From positions 9,486,001 to 9,550,000 of the forward strand of contig CM082587.2 of the NCBI GenBank assembly GCA_040954595.2: 64,000 nucleotides of DNA, read 5' to 3'. Under the pieces are notes generated by a model. It made no database searches, had not been told where the DNA came from, and saw nothing but the letters and a program-made list of their open reading frames with translations. The translations under genes were made by a program, and so were the position numbers. Origin of the DNA: Balanoglossus misakiensis (lineage: Eukaryota > Hemichordata). Below, one piece after another: positions 20,728-31,715 of this stretch (the first letter of the stretch is position 1; the number at the start of each line of letters is the position of its first letter).

Positions 20728-21951
20728 TTAAAGGGGCAATTTTCAATCCCTGGTTCTCGCATTAGTAGGTGCTCCTCCTAGTCATACATTCAGATACACA
20801 CACAAATCGCAGCAGTTTACCACCTTAGCTAATCCTATAAACAGATCGTCAATTTGTGCTACCGGTAGTAGGCCTATAGCCAGATAAACGAGAACGATCG
20901 TCCAGCCCAGCTACATATGAGCACTGTTGTTACAGAGAGCTCGATCGCTCTGACGGCTTCGGCGCTCGATTCGGGACTGTGTGTTATTTATATTGACTGT
21001 GCCTTCAACCGCGTGTGATTGGACTCGCCAATAGCAACACAGCCGTAACACGCGGCCGACCTGGCTAGCTTGTGACCGGGTACAATGTCTCTACCCAACT
21101 TGAGAAGGGTTCCGCTGCCCGAAATATACGTAGATCAAACTTTAGCCCGTCGGTCATCGGGTTTACTGATCGACAGAAATACACATAGAGAAATTTTGTA
21201 ACAAGGCGCAAAGTTGTGCGTTACTTCCATCTTTGTATCTTGCCCCGGTTACTGTATGTCGGACATCGGTGGGCATAATCACCGTGAATATAAAACAATT
21301 CTTTTTTTGGGAAGACGGGTCAAACTACTCTTTTCAGGCCCAAAGAATCTTTGGTCAGAGAATCCTGTGAAATTGTATGACAAATGTGTTTTTTTTTCGT
21401 GATAGTAGTAGTTGAAAAGGTTTGCATTTTTACGTCGATTTGATCAACTCATGTATTATACAGCCATGACCTCGAAAAGTGAGCAGTCAATTGCACATCT
21501 ACGATCTCGTGAAAACACATTCCAGTTTACAGAACGCAGATAAGGAGATGGCAGGGCAATTAGCAGTGTTTACTGCTTATAGAGAATCAACACAGATGGA
21601 GATTACATATACATGCGTCCGATTAGCGACTCAGTTTACACAAGCATTTGATTGACAGCGCGTTTGAATTCTCAACGGCTGAAATTGTGAGCTTGACTCT
21701 CCACCGTCGACGCCAAGAAATGCTGAAAATCGCCCCTGATTTGCGTCTTTCTGGGGAATTTACGCCATAAATTGGTAGGATACATATTCATGGTGGAATT
21801 TGTATGCATTGTGAAGGATTTTGCGGTCGAAAACTTCGGAAAATCATGCATTCTTGGGAGCGTGTGTCCGCGTGTTGCCTCCTTCAGAGTCAATTACACA
21901 ATGAACGCCGCCATTTGGCTACCCCTATTTATAGGGACGCTCCGCCTTTAA
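20728..21951. mobile_element. TTAA-target element, family A
   Basis: TTAA followed by AGGGGCAATTTTCAATCCC at the left and GGACGCTCCGCCT followed by TTAA at the right. The first roughly 11 bp are inverted-complementary with mismatches. A related, interrupted copy starts at 32410. The interior is GC-richer than its surroundings and has no transposase-like ORF. Confidence 0.7.
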
Positions 21952-22997
21952 ACATTTCAGATTTGAGACAGCCTGCCAGTTAGACCGGAGCCAATGTTAG
22001 GATTAACACCTCTCTGCAAGCCATTGTCTACTGGGCCAAGCCTCAGTGCCTGTACATAAACTTTGTTTGTGTGGACACAAGGTGACTCAAAGGATTAATG
22101 CTCTGTGTTACAGCATAGTCAAATAGTGTCTCAAATTTTCCCTGTCTGAACCAGGTATGATTATACCCAGTGTGAACCTGGTATTATATTAGCGCATGGC
22201 ATAATAAATTAAATAAATCTCATTGTACTTTACAATAATTAAGGCATAGATGCACATTCATTGGCGCTGGAAGTAAAAACATTGTTTTAATCTTTTAAAG
22301 CAATATTGAAAATTACAAAGACAGTCTTGGCTTGATACTTTTAAAAAATTGGACTCTGGCACAAGGAGTAAGTACTCGAAAATGATTTAAATTAAGTGAC
22401 AGATGCATAAATGGTGTTGCTCTAAAAACTTTTTCAGGATTGACAATTTTGTACACAAATAACTTAAAACATTTTGGTAAACAAACATGCGTGGGGCTCA
22501 GGGGCACCAATTCCTTTGAATAAATATGGATGTGAGCTAAAGGGGGAAAATATGAAAAATTAAGCTGTAAAAATCTTCTCCAAATGACACTTGTAATTAT
22601 TTAGTGATAATATAGTTTAGGGATTTGTCCAAGTTGTCTTCCTGCCAAATTTCAGGAAAAGTTTCTGAAGTATTCTTGATGTATTGTCCATGGATGTAAT
22701 TATTCAAATTAGCCTTAATTATACGAGTCACACCTACAATTACGTGTACATTGCATTTTGCAATAGGCAAATGAGAAAACTCAACTTCAGTATAAAATCC
22801 TAAAATGACACTTGCAACGATTCAATCGAAAATTCCTAATAGCATTCAGGAGGGATTGACCAAAGTCTTTATCCTACCAAATTTCAGCGTTTTCAAATGC
22901 TGGGTTTCTATGGTTCATGGCAAACGGCAACTACCAAATTTCAGCAAAAGTTACTGCAGCATTTTAAAACGCTGGATGTCTAGGGCATTCTCAATAC
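21952..22997. other. Intron sequence, no gene seen
   Basis: AT-rich KIF21 intron. Around 22620-22960 there are degenerate repeats of CTACCAAATTTCAGCAAAAG type, likely another decayed modular repeat. Nothing else is recognised. Confidence 0.45.
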
Positions 22998-23606
22998 TGC
23001 ATACATATGGAAAGCCACAGCTGTCTTAAGTCCATTGTTACCATTATACGCTGCCCATACATCATTATACGACGCTGATGCATCATTATACGCTGCTCGT
23101 ACATCATTATACAATGCGCATACATTAGTATACAATGTGTATACAACATTATACATTGGTCGTACTTCATTATACGACGCTCATACATCATTATACGCTG
23201 CTCGTACATCATTATACAATGTGCATACATCATTATACGATGTGCATACAACATTATATGCTGGTCGTACATCGTTATACAACTCTCATACATCACTATA
23301 CAATGTGCGATCATTATACGCTGTGCATACATCATAATACGCTGCCCATACATCATTATACGACGCTTATACATCATTATACGCTGCCTGTGCATCATTA
23401 TACGCTGTTTGTGCATCTTTATACGCTGCTTGTGCATCTTTATACGCTGCTTGTGCATCGTTATACGCTGTGCATACATCATTATACGTCGCTCATTCAC
23501 CATGATAGTATGCCTGTTCAACATACGGCGCGCGTTCGGCTTTATACTATGCAGACATGTCATTATACTATGCTATTACTAACCGCAATTCCGTCAAAGA
23601 GGGCGT
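22998..23606. repeat. 21-bp minisatellite, left inverted arm
   Basis: About 26 units of a 21-bp repeat of the form ATCATTATACGCTGCTCGTAC with scattered substitutions, so that long spurious reading frames with a 7-residue period appear on both strands. The array is bracketed by AGCCACAGCTGTCTTAAGTC (outer side) and GCAATTCCGTCAAAGAGGGC (inner side). Both brackets reappear in inverse order at the 24.75-25.10 kb arm. Confidence 0.92.
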
Positions 23607-23636
23607 AACATACACATGACGATACTGAAGTAAGAC

Positions 23637-23685
23637 TCGGATTCGGTTTCGGTCTCGGTCTCGGATTCGGATTCGGTTTCAGGAG
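23637..23685 (+). repeat. Hexamer simple repeat (CGGATT/CGGTTT/CGGTCT)
   Basis: Tandem 6-bp units of CGGATTCGGTTTCGGTCTCG type, directly inside the inverted minisatellite arms. Confidence 0.85.
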
Positions 23686-23987
23686 ACTGAAAGTAGTTAA
23701 GCATTTTCGGGCGACCATCGCGGTTTGGCATCTGCAGTACGAGTATGAAAATAAGTTTTTATAACTCTGTAAAAATATGAATATATTTGATCAAACTCTC
23801 TCGACATGTTATGTATGATATCTTTGGCACCAAATCACTGTTTTTTCACATCGGAAATTGTTAAATACATATTTTATCATCGAAAAACGTACTTCGATGA
23901 TAAAAAGATAATATTTTGTTATTTTCGGCTTGAATAAACATTTTTTTGGTGAGAAAAATGTCATCCATAACAAGTACAGATTAAATT

Positions 23988-24752
23988 AAAGCTGCAAGCA
24001 GCCTTTGCGGGGCACAAGCGGTTCCCATGGTAACCAGCATATGCCAAGGCTGTATCTGCTGTGGATACCAAGATATGGGAAAGTAAGTCAAAGGTCACCT
24101 GAGGTCACCCCATATTTGGGCTAAAATATTGGACCTCATACTAGTCTGGGTCCAACAAAAACCAGACCCTATTGGTTCGCCTATAATTAGGTATGCACAT
24201 AAATAATGAGTTAAGCACATGTCACAGGTGACCCAAAACGTTGGCTTTTCATTATGGCACCATACCTCCAAACGTCAAGGCTGTATCTGCTTTGGATACC
24301 GAGATATGCAAAAGTAGGTCAAAGGTCATCTGAGGTCAGCCAAAATTTGGGCGAAAATTGTGGCCCCATACTAATCCATGTCCAAAACCTTTAGCTCTAT
24401 TAATTCACCTGTAATTAGGTATGCGCATATTTAATGTGGTCAGCAGAGGTCAAGGGGTCCTGAAAAGTAGCAAAATATTTTGATCACATACAAATTCACC
24501 TGCATCAAAAACCAAACTTCTAGCCCTATAAGTTAGCCTGGAATTGGATATGCAGAAAAAAAAACGATGTGTCAAAAGTAGGTCAAAGGTCATTGCCAAA
24601 ATTACCAAAATATTTGGGGTAGGTCCTGGCAGGGAGAATACCCATGTGCACAAAAATCAGAACTCCGGTACATTTAGAACATGTAGTATAAGCTATATAT
24701 GCATACATCATGTATATGCAGGTTCTTAAAAAAGTAGGTCAAAGGTCATCAC
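23988..24752 (-). repeat. DR1-bearing modular repeat (minus orientation)
   Basis: It begins at AGCTGCAAGCAGCCTTTGCG, the complement of the 3' end seen at 38245 and 58430. It contains modules of roughly 210-240 bp, each with AGGTCAAAGGTCA (perfect at 24316-24328, 24580-24592 and 24736-24748; one mismatch at 24085-24097), GGCTGTATCTGCTTTGGATA and TAATTAGGTATGCGCATA. It occupies the space between the two minisatellite arms. Confidence 0.8.
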
Positions 24753-25112
24753 ACGCCCTCTTTGACGGAATTGCGGTTAGTAATAGCATAGTATAATGAC
24801 ATGTCTGCATAGTATAAAGCCAAACGCGCGTCGTATGTTGAACGGGCATAGTATCATGGTGAATGAGCGACGTATAATGATGTATGCACAGCGTATAATG
24901 ATGTATGCACATTGTATAAAGATGTATGAGCGTCGTATAATGATGTATGGGCAATGTATAATGATGTATTCACAGCGTATAACGATGCACAAGCAGCGTA
25001 TAATGATGTATACACATTGTATAAAGATGTATGAGCGTCGTATAATGATGTATGGGCATCATATAATGGTAACAATGGACTTAAGACAGCTGTGGCTTTC
25101 CATACATACACC
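24753..25112. repeat. 21-bp minisatellite, right inverted arm
   Basis: Reverse-complement counterpart of the 22998-23606 array with about 14 units. It has the same inner border (GCCCTCTTTGACGGAATTGC) and outer border (GGACTTAAGACAGCTGTGGC). The shorter length indicates unit gain or loss after the arms formed. Confidence 0.92.
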
Positions 25113-25467
25113 ATACAGCACACGCGGAGGGATCACATTAGTCCATTGGACCCATTTTTCAAAGGACAAAAAAATACAGAATGTCTATAACCTTGTACTA
25201 CACAAAACATTTTACAAAATCTTAACAGATTGACTTCTGCGAGAGTTATAGTCACGTAGAGTGCGACCTGTACTGCATCTTGTCAACATTTTGTCCAGTT
25301 AAGCTGTGCAAGACTGCATAGAATTTTCAAAGTGAATTGGATTCACTGAACAGGTTGAGAAGAATCAGCGTGATGTATAGTCACATCAGCTCAGACCAGC
25401 TCAGGCGTTAGTTTGTTTACTCGATTGCTGCAATACAATACATGGACGGGAAGTCAAAACAGGTTTT
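25113..25467. other. Intron sequence with no assigned feature
   Basis: Nothing recognisable apart from the junction with the following dispersed repeat. Confidence 0.45.
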
Positions 25468-25468
25468 T

Positions 25469-25870
25469 AGGTCCCATTGGTATAGGCCTATATACCATGG
25501 GACCTTATGGGATGGGTTGTGTCTGTATGTATGTATGTATGGATGTATGTATGGATGTATGGATGTATGTCTGTATGTCCGTCCACATCAAAAACTTGAA
25601 AACCGCTGCGCGTATCACCTCAATATTTGGTGTGTAGGTGCAGGCAGGGCTGTAGATGGGAGTTTGTCCAAACGAAGTTGCCAGGCCCAAAAATATGCAA
25701 ATTAGCTGGAAAAATGCGAAATTGATCAAAACTCTGTAAGTCAACAACTACTGGTCAGATTGCTTTGAAAATTGGTATGCATGTACCTTATGTCAACCTC
25801 ACTATGACCTGTAAGTGTTGAGTTGATATCATGGATGTTTTGTTTTTTATGAATTTTTTAGTCTTTTCAT
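25469..25870 (+). repeat. GGTCCC-hairpin dispersed repeat, copy 4
   Basis: Hairpin AGGTCCCATTGG...CCATGGGACCTTATGG, then a GTATGTATGGATG array, then ATCAAAAACTTGAAAACCGC and the TAGATGGGAGTTTG block. It runs directly into the DR1-bearing repeat. Confidence 0.78.
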
Positions 25871-25899
25871 TAAATTTATACCTTTACTTATACCTCTAT

Positions 25900-26500
25900 G
25901 GTTAAGCTATGTCCACGTCTTATTGTGGAATTCTGGTCTGTGCAATAGTCCTGTACAGTGACTGTCTATTGGTCAGTGAGCACAATGGGGCCAAAATAAA
26001 AGGCAAATTTTTGGGCTCACCTGTAACACCTGCTTAACACATTAATTATGTGCATACCTAATTCCGGGCTAACTAATAGGGCTAGAGGTTTCGTTCTTGT
26101 GGGACATGGACCAGTATAGGGTCAAAATTTCTTGCCCAAATTTTGCATGACCTCAGGTGACCTTTGACCTACTTTCAGATATCTCGGCATCCAGAGCAGG
26201 TACAGACTTGGCGTTTGGAGGGTTGGGACTAAAATTGAAAAGCCAAAATTGGGGGTCACCTGTGACACCTGCATATCTCATTAATTATGTGCATACCTAA
26301 TTCCAGGCTAACCAATAGGGCTATAGGTTTGCTTTTTGTTGAACATGGACCAGTATAGGGTCAAAATTTCTTGCCCAAATTTTGCATAACCTCAGGTGAC
26401 CTTTGACCTACTTTTGCATATCTTGGCATCCAGAGCAGATATGCTTATTGCTATGTTGCTATGTTGGCTTGGGCCCGATATTGCTGCTTGCAGATCTGCT
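25900..26500 (+). repeat. DR1-bearing modular repeat (plus orientation)
   Basis: Two full modules with TGACCTTTGACCT (perfect at 26158-26170 and 26397-26409), TCATTAATTATGTGCATACC and GGGCTAGAGGTTT landmarks. The 3' end GGGCCCGATATTGCTGCTTG lies near 26470. The 5' hairpin seen in the 37-kb and 56-kb copies is missing, so this copy is 5'-truncated. Confidence 0.78.
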
Positions 26501-26850
26501 TGCAATGTCACCTGTAATTTTTATTCTGGTGTGTCACTGTTTCCGCATAATCCTCAAATGGGACCACAGTGTCCTTGACGCTATTTTTCATGTAACTTAT
26601 GTTTCATAACAAAAGAAACTACTTTGCACCTTGTCTTTCCAATTGTAGACTAAGCTTGCACACTAGTCCCTTTGTGATTTTTTGTATAAAGGTTCTCAAT
26701 ACTGTTTGTGTGTTTGCTTGCATTGGGCATGTTTCTGGTACTGATCTGATTTTCGAATTTTGGGCTGAGCTTCTGGTTTCTGTTACCAAGCGACTATCGA
26801 CCAATGCGATCCCATGACTTATGAGCTCACACTCGACACGTTTACTCCAC

Positions 26851-27882
26851 CATAGACAGTAGAGGGGGGAAGACAGACGCGTCTCTCCTGCAGAGAACAA
26901 AAGAAATCATGTGGTCGCGCTTTTTAACCTCTGTTGCTAACGGTTCAACACCTCGCCTCATTAACATAATCCCCTTATGGAGTGTAGCCTAGTTTGGAGA
27001 CACACTTGTGTGACGTGCACTGACAAAATTTACCGAAAATCGTACCATTTTTTAAATACATGTATGAAGAAAAAACATTACAGCGATCAAAGACTTTATA
27101 TATCAGGGAAGGCGAATATAAGTTTTTAATCGAATAGGATATTTTTCACTCGTCTTATTGTGCCTAGAAAAATGTGGTAAGCCAATGAATGGCAAATACG
27201 ATGTGTACAAAATTGGGGACCCGATTATACGGCCATATTGCCCCCCAAAAAGTTAGATTATATCAGTTTAGTCTGGTTTAGGTATTTAGAGTACATCGGT
27301 ATACATGTAGTTGTCAACAAATCTTGTGGTCACTCACAAGTTTTTGCAGTGGAAGTGTGTAATGCATGTGTAAAATGGCTGTCGATTGTTTACGTTTTAC
27401 AATCATGTCCTTGCTAATTTGGGGACCCGATATTTGCGTCAAAACTTCAATAAATTGATCTGAATCGGTGTTTATGCCAATATTTGGAGTATAAAGAGGA
27501 CATCTAACCAAAAGTTTCCAAGGTGGGTTAACGAAGTATAAAACAGTGCCCTTTTCAAGCAGTGCGTCTGTAGTCTTCAGTACTGAAAACCGTGGCGTCC
27601 ATTTTGTAAACAATGTTGACCAGAAGTTTGCTGATTTGCATACTCAAATCACGCGATATGCGTGAAATAACGATATACTGAACCCAGTAGTTGAAATTTG
27701 CATAATCGCGTCACGCGATACACGTGAAATACCGATATATTAAGTGAGATAGGAAACCCTAAAAGTCTGAACTTCCCAGACGTTAATCCAATTACCGGCG
27801 CCCGGATTAAAGGCTTACAACTGACGTTGCACAAAGGAATTGCCGCAGAGACGCGTCTGTCTTCCCCCCTCTACTGTCTATG
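26851..27882. mobile_element. 1.03-kb TIR transposon with 7-bp target duplication
   Basis: Nearly perfect inverted ends CATAGACAGTAGAGGGGGGA...GACGCGTCTCT (about 36 bp) are flanked by ACTCCAC (26844-26850 and 27883-27889). The end sequence has the same plan as the elements at 35270 and 35792 (CATRGA...TAGAGRRRG). The interior has no transposase ORF. Confidence 0.88.
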
Positions 27883-27889
27883 ACTCCAC

Positions 27890-28600
27890 ACATGCTATAT
27901 AGAGAGATTCATACCAAAACTTTCTGAAATATATGTATTTATTGTGAAATTATGAAGCCCATAGACTTGATGAATGAAAAGTCACCAAGAATCGGTAATG
28001 AATCATGCAAATGCCCATTAAATCTCCATCCTATTTTAAACTGAAGTAACACAGGTGAACACAAAATTTTAAAGACGCTGTGAAGAAATTGTTTACTAAT
28101 ATGCCCATTTACAGTAATCCGAAATAGGGACCCGCATCATGGCACGTGAGAAACTGGCCATGGCTAAAGTTTTTTGATAAAGTCTGTAAAGGCAAGAAAG
28201 CTGACTGAGAATATTTAGTGGTAGATGCTCACCTTCAACCTTTAATAAAGGACATTTATTATGCACCTAATCTCAAATTGAGCTCTTGGCGTAAGGCTAA
28301 AAAAGAAATCTCTTTATAGGGATGGGATTTCAAAAGGTCTGTTTTGAGAGTAGAACAAAAGGAGACCAAAAATTGTGTGTGATGGAGATTATCAGGTAGA
28401 CTATTCCAAGCCATAAGTCCTGTAATGGAAAAAGATCGTTCACCAAATTTTTTGGTGACAGCACCTTTTGCGTTATCACACCAAATACAAACTATGATTT
28501 TGCATGCTGTTTGTCTAGGCATGACATGAAATACTTTGTTTGCTCAGTAAGAAGAATTGACCATTCGTATTTATATAAATGTCCATGTTCCTGTCTTTTT
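27890..28600. other. Intron sequence; possible retroelement debris on the minus strand
   Basis: No exon is seen before the acceptor at 28601-28604. A minus-strand frame at 28522-28259 reads partly like the C-terminal tail of invertebrate non-LTR retrotransposons (GERSFSITGLMAWNSLPDNL). That text is a common end of RT-type ORFs, so a small LINE 3' fragment may lie here. Confidence 0.5.
28240..28530 (-). pseudogene. Possible 3' fragment of a non-LTR retrotransposon ORF
   Basis: The peptide on the minus strand contains FGERSFSITGLMAWNSLPDN and LHHTQFLVSFCSTLKTDLLK. The 'R.FS..G..AWNSLP..LR......FK..LKT.L' pattern is a frequent C-terminus of jockey/CR1-type retrotransposon polyproteins. It is only about 85 residues, with no catalytic part. 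Confidence 0.6.
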
Positions 28601-28604
28601 GTAG

Positions 28605-28804
28605 TCAATCAACTCTGCCCATAAAGATTGGGTCTGTGCCCTGCAGTTACTACCAGAACGTGATTACCTACTGAGTGGATGCCGTGGTGGACTTGTTAAA
28701 CTATGGAGTGTCACTGATTGTCATTCAATGGGTGAAATCAAAGCTCACACCAGCCCTATCAATGCCATTGCCAGCAATTCAAATGTTATATTTACTGCAT
28801 CAAG
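28605..28804 (+). CDS. KIF21: KIF21-type kinesin, WD40 blades 6-7
   Basis: The acceptor is TTTTTGTAG and the donor TCAAG|GTAAG. It reads [68 protein letters not shown] and GEIKxHxSPINAI are hallmark KIF21A/B text. It begins in phase 0 and ends in phase 2. The upstream intron is about 8 kb. Confidence 0.97.
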
Positions 28805-28950
28805 GTAAGTATGCTATCACACTTCTACTATGAGAATTTGCTCATGGGGACTGCGCCTTGGGTGAAGCTTGTTAGGTGCACAATTGGTGTTATCCATTTT
28901 TTCACATATCTTATTTTAGGCATACCAGAAAGGTTAGAAATGCAGTTTTG

Positions 28951-29165
28951 GGTCCCCTTTTGTGTATGTATATAGACCATGGGACCTTATGGAATCAGTT
29001 ATGGATGGATGTATGAATGGATGTATATGTCTGTATGTCCGTCCACATCAAAAACTTGAAAACTGCTGCACATATCACCTTGATATTTGGTGTGCAGATG
29101 CAGACAGGGCTGTAGATGGGAGTTTGTTCAAATCAAGTTGTCATTGCCAGAAATAGTGCCAACAT
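28951..29165 (+). repeat. GGTCCC-hairpin dispersed repeat, copy 5 (truncated)
   Basis: Hairpin GGTCCCCTTTTGTG...CCATGGGACCTTATGG, a GATGGATGTATG array, CATCAAAAACTTGAAAACTG and TAGATGGGAGTTTGTTCAAA. It breaks off near 29160, before a C-run. Confidence 0.72.
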
Positions 29166-29960
29166 ACTATCGTTTCCATTTTTTGAAAATCCCCCCCCCC
29201 CCAAATCTATAAAAGAATGGGTGCGACTTATGATATAGCTGCGACTTCTAAAATGACTTAACGGTAGTGCTTTTGCTGCAATATTGGATTTCCCCAACAT
29301 CTCATGAAAATTTTAAAAATCTTTTCCACAACTGCCAATGACCGAGTTGTGGGATTATCACCTTAGTGTATTTGTTCACCTAACTTTAATACATCTATTA
29401 AGTTTGAGAAGGGCGTTTTGATTGGTTATGTTAAAGGTTGGCCAAATTGGATTTTTTGAAATATGAGGAAAACTCCTCCATGACCAATTGGCTGTTTCAG
29501 AGGAAACTTCACACACAATATCTATTCAATGACAACTATAAAAGTTTGAGAATATGACTGCCTAGTGAGATTTTACTTTAACTTGTAATTTTGCACATAT
29601 CAAGTAATCTACTGGGCCCAGGCAATCTTAATACTATAAACTTACAGGTTGTCCCAGATGTTCATTGCTGTGTACATACTAGATAACATTGAGAAAACTA
29701 CACAGAACTATAATGTGTATTTTGACATGACAGTAACCCTCTGATAAGAAAAGGGAGGAAATATTTGCGATTATACCCAACAATTTTCTACTGTTTGTGT
29801 TAACCAGTAAGGCAAGAGTCTGCTTTTTTGGATTTGGAGCAGTATTGAACTATCCCACACTGTATCAATGCTATAAATATGACCTTTGCACACTGGGCCC
29901 CACGTATGCTCCTTGAAGTGTATCTTTGCTTAACACACTGCTGTTATTTTTTGTTGTTTA
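29166..29960. other. Last KIF21 intron, no further feature
   Basis: AT-rich intron ending in a TTTGTTGTTTACAG acceptor. Nothing else is recognised. Confidence 0.5.
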
Positions 29961-29963
29961 CAG

Positions 29964-30048
29964 TGATAGGACCATAAGCATTTGGCGACTGAATGCCAAC
30001 TTGGAATCTACTGACAGAAGAGACAACCAGCACCCAGTTGCACAGTGA
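29964..30048 (+). CDS. KIF21: KIF21-type kinesin, final exon and stop
   Basis: It completes SDRTISIWRL of the last blade and ends with a short hydrophilic tail (DRRDNQHPVAQ) and TGA at 30046-30048. With this exon the frame from 4680 is exactly 1530 nt. Vertebrate KIF21A continues about 20 residues longer with a different tail, so the C-terminus is divergent, as expected for this region. Confidence 0.93.
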
Positions 30049-30432
30049 TAATGTTCATCATTCCAAGATATTTTGATCATGCCACAAGATTTTATGACGG
30101 TTGAAATGAATATTTATTCGATAATGTATTTGTTCATTAAATTTGGTCAAGATGATGCTATTCAAACTTAACCTCAACATTGTGAATTATGACAATGTTA
30201 GTTTTGTCTTAAAATATGAAGATTGGGGAACTTATTGATGTTTCATCCTATCCATTTATGTATAAGATTGCCTGTTATCATCCATTATATTATACCAGTA
30301 TATTTGATTGTTCGAGACACGACACGTGACCGTGATATATTAGCCATATACCACAGTCACATATCATAGTCAAAGAAAATGCCTTTTTAAAATGTTTTAT
30401 GCAAAGTTTCAATATACTGGCATAATATAATA

Positions 30433-30562
30433 GCAATAAAACACCCCCAGCCATGGTATACCACTCGATTTTGACCAGTTCAACTCCATATACGCACTCG
30501 CTATCGCTCGTGTGTATATGTCGTAATCTTGTGGTATACCATGGCTGGGGGTGTTTTATTGC
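30433..30562. mobile_element. 130-bp fold-back element
   Basis: GCAATAAAACACCCCCAGCC, ATGGTATACCAC on the left is repeated in inverse complement at the right end (GTGGTATACCATGG...TTTTATTGC), giving a stem of about 33 bp. The loop contains a smaller repeat (CACTCGCTATCGCTCGTGTG). A TTAA element is inserted immediately at its right edge. Confidence 0.8.
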
Positions 30563-31715
30563 TTAAAGTGGAACGTTGTGATCCGTTTTTGAGCCGAAAT
30601 GCGATTAAAAAGTACTATGAAAAACGTTGGTTTCATTCACTTTCACTTACGCATAACAGAGCTACAGCCAGCCAAAAACTGCGCGAACCCGGAAGTGAGT
30701 GACGTCAGCAACTTGTGGTACCGTTGTCCGCTGCCGACGCGTTGGAGCGAGCTTATGCTTATACACGCCTGCACTCACGAGACCGACGACGTTAGCATGG
30801 CAACATATTCTCGGGTAGTAGGCTACAATTTTGAACCAGAGATTCCCTTCTACGACCAAGCGACTGAATTTTACAGAGGACAAAAGTTCATGCAGTTCTG
30901 ATCTCCGATGTGTCCCGTTTGTCAAGGCTTACACTTGGTGTAGTTTCAGTGAAACCATAGACCCTAGGGTCTATGGTGAAACAGACAATGCTCCCTCGTT
31001 GTCACCTTTTCGAACCATTTTTCTTACAAAAATACTTTGTCACCTTTTATGGAGTTGAAAAGAACGCAGGTGCATCGTCCTGCTCTCCAGGTGTAGTACG
31101 TCCGTAGTATAATGGAACCAAATACCATAGTTATTCTATGCATGTTTCGTCTCTTGAAATGTATTAAAACTGCCCTTTTCAGTTGCTTTCATTTGATAAC
31201 TATGCGATCGTCAATAAATGGAAATTAAACCCAAATACGTGTACCAAAAAACGTGCAGGAAGGATTTAAAACGGTACGTTTATTATTATCAGCGGCAGTT
31301 AGAACAACTTTGTATAGGCCTTACGGTTTGTTCATAAACGTCGACATGCATGGCATCGTGGACATTGCAGGCTCTATGTCTGCACGCATCGACAAATACA
31401 ATACACGAAGAGCATTGCCTTTGAAAGAAACTTATCCCCGTCGATTTTCCGAATATGTTTTTAAAATCATGAACTTGACATTTCGCCATGTCAGATCCGC
31501 GTAAAATGTGTCTGTTTATTGGAAATGACACGTCAAACGTGTAAGAGCGCTGCGCGTCGACTGCAACGCAAGTTGCTGACGTCACTGTAGTATTTTCAAC
31601 TAGTGTCTTCTGCTTGCGCAGGAAGTGAAAGTGAATTAACCCATCGGAACGTTCACGTTTTTGACACCCGGTTTGTACTTTGAAGCCCAAAATTGTGGGT
31701 GTCGTTCCACTTTAA
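30563..31715. mobile_element. TTAA-target DNA transposon, copy 2 (inverse orientation)
   Basis: Same element as 8632-9792 but inverted, with TTAA at both ends (30563-30566 and 31712-31715). The two copies differ by scattered substitutions and small indels, for example a one-base change that truncates the shared minus-frame ORF in this copy. It contains the same 20-bp micro-element. Confidence 0.88.
30956..30975. mobile_element. 20-bp micro-element, second copy
   Basis: CATAGACCCTAGGGTCTATG is flanked by GTGAAAC (30949-30955 and 30976-30982), the complement of GTTTCAC in copy 1. It is carried as a passenger of the TTAA element. Confidence 0.7.

Noticed and set aside
23036-23600. CRISPR-like array
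   Set aside because: Units are contiguous 21-bp repeats without unique spacers, in a eukaryotic intron. It is a minisatellite.
23135-23608. 157-codon + strand frame and 190-codon minus-strand frame in the minisatellite
   Set aside because: Both are a 7-residue periodic read-through of the 21-bp DNA repeat. The repeat lacks stops by composition on both strands, and the same occurs in the inverted arm. There is no start context or other protein feature.
23637-23685. Telomere-like repeat
   Set aside because: CGGATT/CGGTTT hexamers do not match the TTAGGG animal telomere and the tract is only about 50 bp.
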